From Fredinandcohnia onubensis (lineage in GTDB: Bacteria > Bacillota > Bacilli > Bacillales > Bacillaceae_L): a DNA stretch of 64,000 bases. Positions 37,567-46,072 of this stretch are shown one piece after another. The notes beneath the pieces are model-generated. The model saw only the letters and a list, made by a program, of their open reading frames with translations. It did not search any database and had not been told where the DNA came from. The position numbers were made by a program, and so were the translations under genes. The stretch's first letter is position 1, and each line of letters begins with the position of its first letter. The stretch covers positions 1 to 64,000 of the forward strand of contig NZ_JAPSKV010000014.1 in NCBI RefSeq assembly GCF_031181385.1, given 5' to 3'.

Positions 37567-38444
37567 CGCCTTTTCCCCTTTCTTTTTTTTCTTTTTTTAA
37601 TCATCTTATTCACCTTTTTAATATAAGAATTGGGGACTTTATAATTAAATCTTGTCTTCATTAGTAAGCCGTTTTCCTGCACATATTTGTGATAATGAAA
37701 GATATACGGATGCATCTTATTAGCAGATAATTTTGGTTTCATTTTAACCGGAGTGGAAAAGTTCATTTCTACTGGAAATGTTTTAAATGGAATGTTTTCT
37801 GCTACTAAAGCAAGAGTTAAGGAATGCTGATCTGCAAAATATTTACGCTTAGCTATATCGCCCATTTTATGATAATTATCCATCAAGAGGAGAGCATATT
37901 TTCCCCATGTTTTACGCAATATGCTAACATATTGTTTCGGTATAGCAAGGACACCACTATTAAAATAAGGAACAGTCATTAATTGTTTAATTCCAGTTGT
38001 TTCGACTCGTTCTTCAGGACATTTCAAATCAAAATATGAAAATAGATATTCCCATTGCTCGATGGTTAGAGGGTCGTTATTTACTGGTTTAGCTTGGAAA
38101 TACTCTAAAGAGAGTTCTTCATAGAAATCACGAACGACTGCTGTATCACAATCTAGGGCAATCAAGATATCAAAATCATCTTCGATTTCAAGCATCCGTA
38201 ATTTGTTGCAATGGGGAGATCTTTGATCAAAGGGCTGTACGATTTGCACCTCTACACCCATTTTCTCAAGCTGTGATTTAATATTTTTGTCTATTGCCCC
38301 AACAAAATTTGCCACTAATTTTGCATTTGCTATTTGTCCCCCAAACTCTTTAACCGTTTGAAACAGTGTAAATATTTTCTCATGATATTCAGGTCTATTC
38401 TCCCCTACACATGTGATTAAAAGCCTATATGAATTCTTCTTCAT
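37563..38444 (-). CDS. GT-A type nucleotide-sugar transferase
   Basis: 293 residues. A GT-A Rossmann-like half ends in the D-x-D motif IALDCDTAVV near residue 97, needed for metal and UDP-sugar binding. Further on are PYFNSGVLAIPK and FADQHSLTLALV, seen in glycosyltransferase family 8/32-like enzymes. The C-terminus is a dense Lys/Arg tail (KKRKKRKGKRR), which may tether it to membrane or polymer. First gene of a three-gene operon with two sulfotransferases. Confidence 0.75.
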   Translation of the reverse strand: MKKNSYRLLITCVGENRPEYHEKIFTLFQTVKEFGGQIANAKLVANFVGAIDKNIKSQLEKMGVEVQIVQPFDQRSPHCNKLRMLEIEDDFDILIALDCDTAVVRDFYEELSLEYFQAKPVNNDPLTIEQWEYLFSYFDLKCPEERVETTGIKQLMTVPYFNSGVLAIPKQYVSILRKTWGKYALLLMDNYHKMGDIAKRKYFADQHSLTLALVAENIPFKTFPVEMNFSTPVKMKPKLSANKMHPYIFHYHKYVQENGLLMKTRFNYKVPNSYIKKVNKMIKKRKKRKGKRR

Positions 38445-38632
38445 CTGTTCAACTCCTTTCTTATGAATTGGGGAGCTTTTCCCCAGTTTAATCTTTTATT
38501 TATATTCTACAAATCTTATATTTGTTTGGACTTATTACTAAAAGAAATGTGAATACACAATATAAAATATAAAAGACCAAGCTGCATCTCATATAACAGC
38601 CCGATCCTTATCTACATAATTTCAACCTTTAA

Positions 38633-39001
38633 CTAGTCATTCATATTGTAAAAGTTCCCTTTCTTTAAGAAAAACAAACCAGCAAGCTCTCGGCAATCCA
38701 CAGTGAAGGACCCTTTTACTGAAGTTACTCCTACTGATGAATCAATATCTTCCTTTTTAAATTGGAATGTCGCACAACATGTGTGAGGATCGAAATATTC
38801 AAAAGTAAAAACGGTTGGATCCATTCCATCAACTGAAATCGGCTGTGAAGCACCTTTAGTTAGAATTAATAATTTTTTGTTATGTTCATCATCCATATTA
38901 AGTTGTCTTAGTAAATCACATACACAACCTTTACATTTTGAAACACTCTCAGTTCTACATGCATGACAGCTACATCCATAATAATTTCTTGAACTACCCA
39001 T
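38633..39001 (-). CDS. CotY/CotZ-like Cys-rich spore coat or exosporium protein (short form)
   Basis: 122 residues with nine Cys. The head CSCHACRTESVSKCKGCVCDLL recalls the CVCDA start of CotZ. The middle TCCATFQF and end FTVDCRELAGLFFL line up with the CATLTVL and FCIEVDLSCFCAI segments of the true CotZ at 57540. CotY/CotZ proteins form disulfide-linked lattices in crust and exosporium. Likely function: the same type of lattice. It is divergent from gtaB. Confidence 0.72.
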   Translation of the reverse strand: MGSSRNYYGCSCHACRTESVSKCKGCVCDLLRQLNMDDEHNKKLLILTKGASQPISVDGMDPTVFTFEYFDPHTCCATFQFKKEDIDSSVGVTSVKGSFTVDCRELAGLFFLKKGNFYNMND

Positions 39002-39282
39002 ATTTAATACCCCTCCTCTGCACGGTAGATATTATTACTATATTAAAAGACTCAACTGATTGATTAGATGATTGACTATATATTAGAAAATCAGGCTCAT
39101 TTTATTTCTAGAAATTCAGTAAATTACTCTGCTGATTCTTTACTTCGTATGAGATAATGCTCTATTCCCTTTGAAGAAAAGTGACTTCGTACAACATCAG
39201 CCTCTTTATAGCTGGACAAGTTTCCTACAATATTTTTAGTGAATAAACTATGAATAAAACTTGGACAGAGGTGAATTAAACA

Positions 39283-40086
39283 TTGATAAAAAAAGCAGTA
39301 ATACCAGCAGCAGGTTACGGTACTCGTAATTTGCCTATCACCAAGGTCATTCCTAAAGAGATGTTCCCAATAAACGGAAAACCAGCCATTCACTATATTG
39401 TAGAAGAAGCAGTCGCCTCAGGTATAGAAGAAATATTAATTATCGTTTCACGTTCAAAAAATGCAATAATCGACTACTTTGATGACTCCCCAGAACTTGA
39501 AGCGTTCTTGAAATCAAAAAATAAGCAGCATTTGCTACAGAATGCACAGATACCAAAAGTCCATATTCAATTTGTTAGACAGTCCAGAGCAAATGGTCTT
39601 GGTGATGCCATTAGTCTTGCAAAACGTTTTGTAGGCAACGATCCATTTGCCGTGTTACTACCAGATGACCTCATTTTCGGAGAAGAAAAAGCAGGTATTT
39701 CAGAGCTAATAGACCTTTATAAACAACATAAAGAAAACGTGATTGCTCTAAAGGAAGTTCATGAAGATGAATTGAAAAATTATGGGGTTATAAAAGGTGA
39801 AGAAATGGAAGAATCTTTGTATTTACTAGAGGATATTGTAGAAAAACCGGTAAGTTCCCCTCCCTCGAATCTTGCTGTTATTGGAAGATATATTCTAAGT
39901 CCTTCTATTTTTGAATATTTGGACCAAGTAATCCCTGGTGCAGGGGGCGAATATCAACTTACAGATGGAATTAAATTAATGCTTCAACATGATAAATGTT
40001 ATGGAAAGGTACTCAAAGGCCAACGTTATGATATTGGAAAGATGGATGAATATCTCCAGCTTATAAATCGTTTTGGTTCTATTTAA
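39283..40086 (+). CDS. gtaB: UTP-glucose-1-phosphate uridylyltransferase
   Basis: 267 residues. Makes UDP-glucose from UTP and glucose-1-phosphate. The N-terminal nucleotide site is PAAGYGTRNLPITKVIPKEMFPI; later come RQSRANGLGDAI, LLPDDLIF, EKPVSS and YDIGKMDEY. TTG start at 39283 with AGAGGTGA upstream. It is slightly shorter than typical GtaB (about 290), resembling YngB. It supplies precursor for the surface sugars made around it. Confidence 0.9.
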   Translation: MIKKAVIPAAGYGTRNLPITKVIPKEMFPINGKPAIHYIVEEAVASGIEEILIIVSRSKNAIIDYFDDSPELEAFLKSKNKQHLLQNAQIPKVHIQFVRQSRANGLGDAISLAKRFVGNDPFAVLLPDDLIFGEEKAGISELIDLYKQHKENVIALKEVHEDELKNYGVIKGEEMEESLYLLEDIVEKPVSSPPSNLAVIGRYILSPSIFEYLDQVIPGAGGEYQLTDGIKLMLQHDKCYGKVLKGQRYDIGKMDEYLQLINRFGSI

Positions 40087-40268
40087 AAAATAGACTGAAT
40101 GACACTAACAGTTTTTCTTTATTCTCTACTGGTTCGTTTGCCCTTTTTTAAAAAACTAGGTTATTATCTGATACAACTAAACAAATTTTGAATATCTTGC
40201 AAAAAAGAGACGATGTACAGATTCTTTCAAGAAACTGTGACACGAATAAAAATTCGGAGATTGATTAT

Positions 40269-41066
40269 ATGGATTTAAGAAAAATAGTAGACGATGGAAA
40301 TTTCGATTTACATCTCCATACAACAGCATCTGATGGAGATTATTCACCTGATAAGGTAGTAGAAAAAGCACGCGAAAAAGGAATAACGACAATTGCTATT
40401 ACTGATCATGATTCGCTTAAGGGTTTAGATGAAGCAATAAATGCAGGAAGAAGAATGGGCGTTAATGTCATAAGGGGTATAGAATTAAGTTCAAAATATA
40501 AAGGAAAAACTGTTGATATCCTTGGGTATAATATCAATTCCCCAAAATCCTTGGAAAACTTATTAGAAGAAATGAAAACGGAACGCGAAACACGCACGCT
40601 TAAAATCATCGAAAAATTCAATAACCTAGGTTTGACTATAAAAATGGAAGACATAAAGAAGCATATTCAAGGTGATGTAATTGCAAGACCACATATTGCA
40701 AAGGCAATTGTTGAAAAAGGATATGTTAAAGATGTTCAAACTGTCTTTGACCTTTATCTAGCAGACGGTAAGCCGTGCTCAGTTGACAAATTCATTATTA
40801 CTCCCTCAAAAGCGATTAACATGATTCACAAAACAGGTGGAGAGGCCGTATTAGCACATCCCAAATTATTAAATGACGAAGCACTTGTCCTTGAACTCTT
40901 AAAGTTTAACTTTGATGGAATTGAAGTATGGCATCGTAAACAAAATCGTAAAGATAATGAACGTTATGCGTTCATTGCTAATAAATACAATCTAATCATG
41001 ACAGGGGGATCTGACTTTCATAATGATCAACATCAAATTGGTGAATTTGGTTTTCAGCGGAAATAA
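40269..41066 (+). CDS. PHP-domain phosphoesterase (possible 3',5'-nucleoside bisphosphatase)
   Basis: 265 residues. Metal ligands of the PHP domain are present in order: DLHLHTTASDG, ITDHDSLKG, GIELSS, ARPHIAK, LAHPK and GGSDFH. The arrangement with the internal insertion after IARPHIA is that of the YciV/TrpH group, one member of which is known to cleave 3',5'-bisphosphate nucleosides. ATG 40269 with GGAG upstream is preferred over TTG 40188, which has no ribosome site. PAP, the by-product of sulfotransferases, would be a fitting substrate (inference). Confidence 0.82.
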   Translation: MDLRKIVDDGNFDLHLHTTASDGDYSPDKVVEKAREKGITTIAITDHDSLKGLDEAINAGRRMGVNVIRGIELSSKYKGKTVDILGYNINSPKSLENLLEEMKTERETRTLKIIEKFNNLGLTIKMEDIKKHIQGDVIARPHIAKAIVEKGYVKDVQTVFDLYLADGKPCSVDKFIITPSKAINMIHKTGGEAVLAHPKLLNDEALVLELLKFNFDGIEVWHRKQNRKDNERYAFIANKYNLIMTGGSDFHNDQHQIGEFGFQRK

Positions 41067-41192
41067 TCGGGTCAATCTACTAGATTAGAGAATGGTAGAT
41101 AGTACAATGAATTGGATACAACCAATTCTTTCCCTTATATTCTTTTTACAACTGAATATATTGAGGTCGTCAATGGAAGGAGGTGAATGTTA

Positions 41193-41348
41193 ATGGCTGA
41201 TAAGAAAAAGAACAAAGAGCAGAAAAACATGAAAAAAGAGAGGGAGAAAAAGAAGGAGTTAAGACAAAAGGAAAGAGCTGAAAGGCAAGCAGAGCGAGCA
41301 AAAAATAAAAAGAAAAAAGAAAAAAAGGTTGAAGATTTCCAAGACTAA
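41193..41348 (+). CDS. Lys/Glu-rich small protein
   Basis: 51 residues, almost entirely Lys, Glu, Arg and Ala (MADKKKNKEQKNMKKEREKK and on), predicted as one charged helix. Excellent start: AAGGAGGTG before ATG 41193. Function unknown; similar basic small proteins occur at 20503 and 43810. Confidence 0.65.
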   Translation: MADKKKNKEQKNMKKEREKKKELRQKERAERQAERAKNKKKKEKKVEDFQD

Positions 41349-41564
41349 TTAAATATTATACTTTAATGTTACTATCCATTTATTAACCCCAACAGTGTGT
41401 ATTTCCCTCAAACCTTCCAAGAAAGGGGCATGTCTTTTGGCATGTCCCTTTCCATTATAAGTTAGTACAATCGAATGAATTATTGAGGTAAATAAGAATG
41501 TTCATACGAGATTGTGAAGAGAGATCCAAGAAACAAATCTCTAAAAACGTTTATAAACGATTAT

Positions 41565-41619
41565 CATTATAATGTAAACGTCAAATAAGTTTCTACCTTT
41601 TGACGCTTACATTACAATG
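41565..41619. repeat. Long imperfect inverted repeat upstream of the kinase-like gene
   Basis: CATTATAATGTAAACGTCAAA and TTTTGACGCTTACATTACAATG flank a short loop (TAAGTTTCTACC). The right arm ends just before the GGAGG ribosome site of the gene at 41638. There is no T-run, so it is not a normal terminator; it may be an operator or a leader hairpin. Confidence 0.7.
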
Positions 41620-41637
41620 AAAGGAGGAATTTAGAAA

Positions 41638-42204
41638 TTGGAGGATTTTAAATCCATCTCTGTTTCTAGAACAAGAAATAAAACTCTTAAAATTCATAAT
41701 CCAACAAATTACAAGTTGATTGGACAAGGTAAACAAGGAGCTGTTTTCCAACTTACACCCCAACGATGTGTAAAAATTTTTGCTCTGTCTAAACAGGCTA
41801 AAAGGGAACGTGAAATCATAAAACAGTTGGAAGGCTTACCTTTTATGCCAAAGGTGTTCGAAACAGGTGAAAATTACATTGTTATGGAATATGTAGAGGG
41901 TGTCCCTTTAGATCTATATCTGAAAGAAAAGAAGGTTTTAGATCCGTCATTAACGATTCAAATCCTAAGTTTAGTAAAAGAAATGAAGCCATTTAATAAA
42001 ACGGATATAGAATACCGACATATTCTTGTAACAAAAGACGGTGAACTAAAAAAAATTGATCATGGAAGTAGAAGTCCATCTCAATCTCGAACCGATAAAC
42101 CATATAAAATATTAAAAATGCTTGATAGACTGAATTTATATGAGACATTCTTAAAACAAGTAAAGGATATTGATTCTGACACATATATGAAGTGGAAAAG
42201 GTAG
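41638..42204 (+). CDS. Small protein kinase-like protein (YrzF family)
   Basis: 188 residues, shorter than a full kinase. Gly-rich loop IGQGKQGAVF, the ATP-binding Lys in CVKIF, hinge IVMEYVEGVPLDLYL, and a catalytic-loop counterpart YRHILVTKDGELKKIDHG where the last part stands for DFG. The usual HRD is altered, so activity needs proof. It resembles YrzF/YbdM-type Bacillus proteins. TTG start at 41638 after AGGAGG. Confidence 0.75.
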   Translation: MEDFKSISVSRTRNKTLKIHNPTNYKLIGQGKQGAVFQLTPQRCVKIFALSKQAKREREIIKQLEGLPFMPKVFETGENYIVMEYVEGVPLDLYLKEKKVLDPSLTIQILSLVKEMKPFNKTDIEYRHILVTKDGELKKIDHGSRSPSQSRTDKPYKILKMLDRLNLYETFLKQVKDIDSDTYMKWKR

Positions 42205-42258
42205 TATCAAAAATTCTATGAAAAATAAGCTGGATTTCAATATTTTTATCTACTTTTA

Positions 42259-42419
42259 GGTGGAATGACCACCTCAAACACTCTTGACAAACACGCCAAT
42301 GGTTTAATATTCAGGATAATACAGGCAAGGAGACAAAAATGGAATGCATTTCAAATAAGCCCTCGTTTTTTCCTATTAAACCATTGGCCAAGTTCTATTT
42401 GTCAAGAGTTCACTCCGCC
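42259..42419. repeat. MITE-like element with long terminal inverted repeats
   Basis: CTCTTGACAAA...CCAATGGTTTAATA (left) is mirrored by TATTAAACCATTGG...TTTGTCAAGAG (right) around a core of about 65 bp without a gene. The pairing extends outward through GGTGGAATGA/TCACTCCGCC with a few mismatches. It looks like a small non-autonomous element or a very long hairpin. The rest of 42205-42691 holds no gene I can support. Confidence 0.65.
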
Positions 42420-42691
42420 GATTGCTGAAATTTAGTACTGGTAGTTAAAAGAGAAAAAAAGTAATTACATAAATAATAGTAGAAAATTATGTTATATTAC
42501 TTTCAATTGAACTAAACCTTTTTATTTGAGGACAAATCCTTCGTACGTTTGAAAGCTCTACCTGATCAGATGGGAATTCTACTACTTCCTATCTAATTAA
42601 ACTTTGCCTAAAAAGCTTACAAGTTTGCAAGAAACATAGTTGCATAAGTATCATGTTCCACAAAATTAGGAGTATCGCCAGAAGACTTTAT

Positions 42692-42728
42692 TTAAAAAAT
42701 CAGACTGTTGGAAACTGACAACAGCCTA
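42692..42728 (-). terminator. Terminator of rmlD
   Basis: On the minus strand AGGCTGTTG pairs (one mismatch) with CAACAGTCT, followed by a T-run. Confidence 0.85.
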
Positions 42729-42730
42729 CA

Positions 42731-43597
42731 TTACAGATGCCCTTTTCTAACTAAATAATCAGTTAAAGAATTTCTCCATTGTTTCATCTGATAAACGTTA
42801 TTCAATTTAGAATTATCTAATACACTATATAATGGTCTCTTGGCCCGTGTTTGATATGTTGTACTAGGTACCGGAGTAACGTTGACATTCATATATAATT
42901 GTTCAAAAATCTCCGCTGCAAATTCATACCAACTGCACTGGCCACCTCCTGAACAATGGTATACCCCAAAATCCTTTATATTTTGTTCGAGAAATTTTAC
43001 AATTACAATCGCAATTTCCAATGTGTGGGTCGGCGACATTATTTGGTCATCCACCACAGTTAGTTTCTTACCTTGCTTTCCAAGCTGAATCAGCGTTTCA
43101 ATAAAATTATTCCCTTTTCCACTTAGACCAGCTAAACCAAATAAAGAGGACACCCGAAAAATGAAAAATTTATTATGGTAATTCTTAATAAAATGTTCTC
43201 CCGCTAGTTTACTAATCCCGTACGTATTTATCGGGACTGTACAATCATCTTCTACGTAAGGTTGGTTTTTTCCACCGTCAAATACATAATCCGTTGAGAA
43301 ATGAATGAATAATTTATCATGAAGATTACAAAACTTTGCCATTTCCCTAACAGCTACCCCATTCACAATAAATGATTTTAAAGGAAATTCTTCACATTCA
43401 TCTGTATTATGATATGAGGTGCAATTTATAAGGACGTCAAAATCTATTTGCTTAAGAAACTGGAAAATATCATCTTTTTCAAAATCAATATCTTTACGAT
43501 ATATATTTATGAGTTTGTATTGGGGATAAAATGAGAAGATATATTGGATATCTGTTCCAAGCTGTCCATTAGCACCTAAAAGAAGTATCTTTTTCAT
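42731..43597 (-). CDS. rmlD: dTDP-4-dehydrorhamnose reductase
   Basis: 288 residues, extended SDR. NADP-binding GANGQLGTD (8-16), FSTDYVFDGGKNQPY, the catalytic YGISKLAGE and the later VVDDQIMSPTHT are RmlD landmarks. It reduces the last intermediate to dTDP-L-rhamnose. The other rhamnose genes (rmlA, B, C) are absent from this window, so it is an orphan or the pathway is split. Rhamnose occurs in exosporium glycans of the B. cereus group. Confidence 0.88.
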   Translation of the reverse strand: MKKILLLGANGQLGTDIQYIFSFYPQYKLINIYRKDIDFEKDDIFQFLKQIDFDVLINCTSYHNTDECEEFPLKSFIVNGVAVREMAKFCNLHDKLFIHFSTDYVFDGGKNQPYVEDDCTVPINTYGISKLAGEHFIKNYHNKFFIFRVSSLFGLAGLSGKGNNFIETLIQLGKQGKKLTVVDDQIMSPTHTLEIAIVIVKFLEQNIKDFGVYHCSGGGQCSWYEFAAEIFEQLYMNVNVTPVPSTTYQTRAKRPLYSVLDNSKLNNVYQMKQWRNSLTDYLVRKGHL

Positions 43598-43781
43598 GTT
43601 GTTGTTTCACCCTTATTATTAAGATCAAGAATTCCCCCAGTCATTTCAAATTAGCGACTACGAGCGTATTACACCTTTTAATAAATACATGTTTTTTGTA
43701 GTTTATGAGAAAACTATCTATTAAGTATGGTACAAACAACTATTTTCCTCGAATATAGGTATACAACTAAGCTAATTTAGC

Positions 43782-43813
43782 AAAAAAAAGTAGACCCTCT
43801 TAGCAGAGCCTAC
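43782..43813 (-). terminator. Terminator of the basic small gene
   Basis: GTAGACCCTC and GAGCCTAC pair with bulges; eight A before it give a T-run on the minus strand. The stem includes the stop codon. Confidence 0.75.
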
Positions 43814-43932
43814 CTTTCGTTAGAACGTCTTCTCTTCCCACACCCACAACCACGTCGCTTCTTTGCCGCTTTTTTTTCTGTTTCCTGCTTGTCATTTGAG
43901 GCTTTCAATTCGCTTTTATATTCATCTCTCAT
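43810..43932 (-). CDS. Small basic Cys protein
   Basis: 40 residues from ATG 43932 with GGGAGGAA upstream. Lys/Glu-rich head, then KRRGCGCGKRRRSNER. The C-G-C-G core flanked by basic residues recalls small crosslinked coat proteins. A full sigma-K promoter match is upstream, so it is probably made late in the mother cell. Confidence 0.7.
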   Translation of the reverse strand: MRDEYKSELKASNDKQETEKKAAKKRRGCGCGKRRRSNER

Positions 43933-43970
43933 TAACGATTCCTCCCGTTTTTTATTGTTCTTCTTATTCA

Positions 43971-43998
43971 TAGTTTATGTTATTTCGTTACGTTCCGT
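43971..43998 (-). promoter_or_regulatory. Sigma-K-like promoter of the basic small gene
   Basis: On the minus strand AC, 17 nt, CATAAACTA, 39 bp before the start codon. Confidence 0.6.
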
Positions 43999-44022
43999 TC
44001 ACTTTTACCAAAAATTAGGCTT

Positions 44023-44376
44023 TTAATCTAGTAATTTTGTATTGATCGTTTCGATTAATGCTGCAAGCCCAGCAATTGCTAAAACCGTAATAATAAATTC
44101 TGAACCAATCGGCCATAATATCCAACCCATATATAAGAATCCAGAACTCCATATCCCTGTACACCAATAACAGCTAATTAATTCACCTATCCATGCCCGT
44201 AATCCTTTCCCCTTGATTTCAACATAATTCGTAGTCATACCTTCAGAATCAGTCTCTTCATATTCATGTATAAATGGCTTACGGATAAATGCTGTTATGT
44301 TGTCAAAGACAAGTAAGCGTGTTAAGCGAAAGCTTGCTAAACCAAATAGAGCGAACTGTAACCACCCCTCAAACAT
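44023..44376 (-). CDS. DUF1360 membrane protein
   Basis: 117 residues with an N-terminal hydrophobic segment, LASFRLTRLLVFDNI, the conserved ISCYWCTGIW motif, and two helices at the end. This is the DUF1360 family, common in spore formers and often called sporulation-related. CATAGAATA, a sigma-K type -10, is at 44415-44423 on the same strand, although no AC is at the right distance. Confidence 0.85.
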   Translation of the reverse strand: MFEGWLQFALFGLASFRLTRLLVFDNITAFIRKPFIHEYEETDSEGMTTNYVEIKGKGLRAWIGELISCYWCTGIWSSGFLYMGWILWPIGSEFIITVLAIAGLAALIETINTKLLD

Positions 44377-44566
44377 GTCGATTCCTCATTTCCTTGTTTA
44401 TTCATCATTCGTTATATTCTATGCTTTCATCATTTGAAGAGGAACTTTTATAAATCGCTTGCTTTTTAGGTAAGCATGTATTTTTAGACAACATGGATAA
44501 TCGTACAAGCATGAAAGATTTCAGTCTCATAAAATATCATAACTTCCTTAAAGTGAGGTGAAACTG

Positions 44567-44731
44567 ATGGCAAATAACAAAAGAAAAAGAAATCGAAACA
44601 GAAAGAAAGAGATTGTGGTGAAATGTAATTGTGGCTTCAAGCACGACTTCAATCATTGTCGCTCTTTATGTAGACCATTCCATTGTCGACCAATTTGCGG
44701 ACTCCGCCATGACTTCAACCACTTTTGCTAA
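44567..44731 (+). CDS. Small His/Cys-rich basic coat-like protein
   Basis: 54 residues. The head is basic (MANNKRKRNRNRKKEIVVK), then a Cys/His-rich part in two similar halves: CNCGFKHDFNHCRSLCR and CRPICGLRHDFNHFC. Start ATG 44567 after AGTGAGGTG. CATAAAATA lies at 44528. The repeated H-D-F-N-H-x-C would suit metal binding or crosslinking in the coat. Confidence 0.7.
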   Translation: MANNKRKRNRNRKKEIVVKCNCGFKHDFNHCRSLCRPFHCRPICGLRHDFNHFC

Positions 44732-44787
44732 TTCAAGTTGTGCGAACAAGAAATTTCTTGTTCGCACTTCAGGCATTTGTACCTTTC

Positions 44788-44812
44788 ACAAATCCTACAT
44801 CTACATAAACTA
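44788..44812 (+). promoter_or_regulatory. Sigma-K-like promoter of the His-rich gene pair
   Basis: AC at 44788, 14 nt, CATAAACTA (44804-44812), 34 bp before the TTG at 44846. Confidence 0.45.
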
Positions 44813-44845
44813 ATATATAAAGCTATTAGTTTAGGAGGAGATGAA

Positions 44846-45364
44846 TTGTCACATCCTTTTGATGAACATTGTAATTGCCATGAAGACGATTTTGATCATC
44901 AACATTCTTGTGGATGTCAAAACCTTAATCACTCTCACGATCATGATTTTTGCGATTGCAAGCAAAATGACAGGTTTCATAGACATGACCATGATTTCTG
45001 TGAGTGCGAGAAAAATGACCAGATTCATAGACATGACCATGGTCGTTTCACCAATTCTAGAGATGAAAATAAAGAAGACAGGTTTCATACCACAAATATA
45101 AACCGACGTCATTTTAACCAAATTCGCCATTCAGCTAGTAATCGTAATATTAGTAGAAAACGTGGAAAAATGACACCACTACGAAAACGAAATGTAAACA
45201 ATCGGTTGGATAACCGAATTGACGACTTGCGTAAAAAACATTTTAGAGAAATCCTGGACCTAGACGAATTGCGAGATCTACGAGATTTAAATGATTTACA
45301 TCGCCTTATCAAACTTAATAGAAAAGACGATGACGATCAAAAGAAGATCATTATCATATTTTAA
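44846..45364 (+). CDS. His/Asp/Cys-rich spore-surface protein
   Basis: 172 residues from TTG 44846 with AGGAGG upstream; upstream in-frame starts have no ribosome site. The first half repeats H-D-H-D-F-C-x-C units (HDHDFCDCKQNDRFHRHDHDFCECEKNDQIHRHDH), a strong metal-binding composition. The second half is basic, with a run of D-L-R/D-L-N units (ELRDLRDLNDLHRL) and an acidic/basic end. No known family. It is followed 17 bp later by another His-rich gene. Confidence 0.72.
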   Translation: MSHPFDEHCNCHEDDFDHQHSCGCQNLNHSHDHDFCDCKQNDRFHRHDHDFCECEKNDQIHRHDHGRFTNSRDENKEDRFHTTNINRRHFNQIRHSASNRNISRKRGKMTPLRKRNVNNRLDNRIDDLRKKHFREILDLDELRDLRDLNDLHRLIKLNRKDDDDQKKIIIIF

Positions 45365-45381
45365 AGGAGGATTAGAACAAT

Positions 45382-46023
45382 ATGAGTCATTTTAATTGTG
45401 ATAAATGTGGTAAAATAAGACGTGGCCAATTCCATCACAATGACCACTTTGATCACTTTGACCATCATAGACATGGTGATTTTCACCACCATGATAATTT
45501 CCATAATTGTGACTGTGATCATTGTCGTAACAAACACCGCTCCCATCAATGTGATTGCGATGACTGTCGCAACAAGCACCGGCATGATTTTATCTGTGAT
45601 CGTTTTATTTGTGACGATGATTTTCGCTTACGACTTGGTGGATTACAGGGTGGACTGAATTTCCGCTTACGACAACTTATTGGTTGTAAGGTAAATCTGG
45701 ACCTAGAAGGCGGAAAAAAAATTCTAGCAAATATCTGCTTCGTGGGGTCCGATTTTATTGAAGTTAATGTTCTTGAACAAAAAAGACCTGACGAACAGGA
45801 AAAAAATGAGAACAATGAAAATCGTGAGGACAATGAAAATCGTGAGGACAACAAAGAACCAAAAAATCGCAAACACCAACGAAACAATCAAAATAAGAGA
45901 AAAAAGAGAAAACAAAATAACCGGGATAAAGCATTAATTGTCCCGTTTCAAGGAATTAAATCAGTTGAACTAAAGGACGATTGTGATTGTGGACCAGATG
46001 TGGAATGTAACTGCCGCCATTAA
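45382..46023 (+). CDS. His-rich coat protein with CotB/LSm-like barrel
   Basis: 213 residues. Residues 1-75 are His/Asp/Cys-rich (DHFDHHRHGDFHHHDNFH, then C-D-C-D repeats). About residues 90-130 form small-barrel strands: LIGCKVNLDLEGGKKILANICFVGSDFIEVNV. A polar insert with two E-N-R-E-D-N repeats and a Lys/Asn stretch splits the barrel, and its last strand ALIVPFQGIKSVEL comes at about 186-199. The barrel type is seen in CotB and in several other proteins here. It ends with a Cys/Asp tail. Likely metal-rich coat or exosporium protein. Confidence 0.75.
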   Translation: MSHFNCDKCGKIRRGQFHHNDHFDHFDHHRHGDFHHHDNFHNCDCDHCRNKHRSHQCDCDDCRNKHRHDFICDRFICDDDFRLRLGGLQGGLNFRLRQLIGCKVNLDLEGGKKILANICFVGSDFIEVNVLEQKRPDEQEKNENNENREDNENREDNKEPKNRKHQRNNQNKRKKRKQNNRDKALIVPFQGIKSVELKDDCDCGPDVECNCRH

Positions 46024-46035
46024 TCACCCCAGTAA

Positions 46036-46072
46036 CGAAGAGACACGGGATCATCCCGTGTCTCTTTGTTTT
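46036..46072. terminator. Bidirectional terminator between the coat gene and cysC
   Basis: AAGAGACACGGGA pairs perfectly with TCCCGTGTCTCTT around a 3-nt loop. Plus strand ends TGTTTTATTT; the genes on both sides converge on it. Confidence 0.9.

Noticed and set aside
39124-39279. Minus-strand frame ending FTKNIVGNLSSYKEAD...SKESAE that looks protein-like
   Set aside because: No start codon with a ribosome site in the gap; the longer frame only enters the gtaB gene. It could be a gene relic but I cannot support it.
44738-44845. Longer N-terminus for the His-rich gene at 44846
   Set aside because: The TTG at 44846 has AGGAGG at the right distance, and the upstream part would lie over the promoter.
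45361-45585. Minus-strand frame antisense to the His-rich coat gene
   Set aside because: Its Met/Ile/Val-rich repeats are the complement of the CAT/GAT-rich His/Asp codons; no ribosome site.
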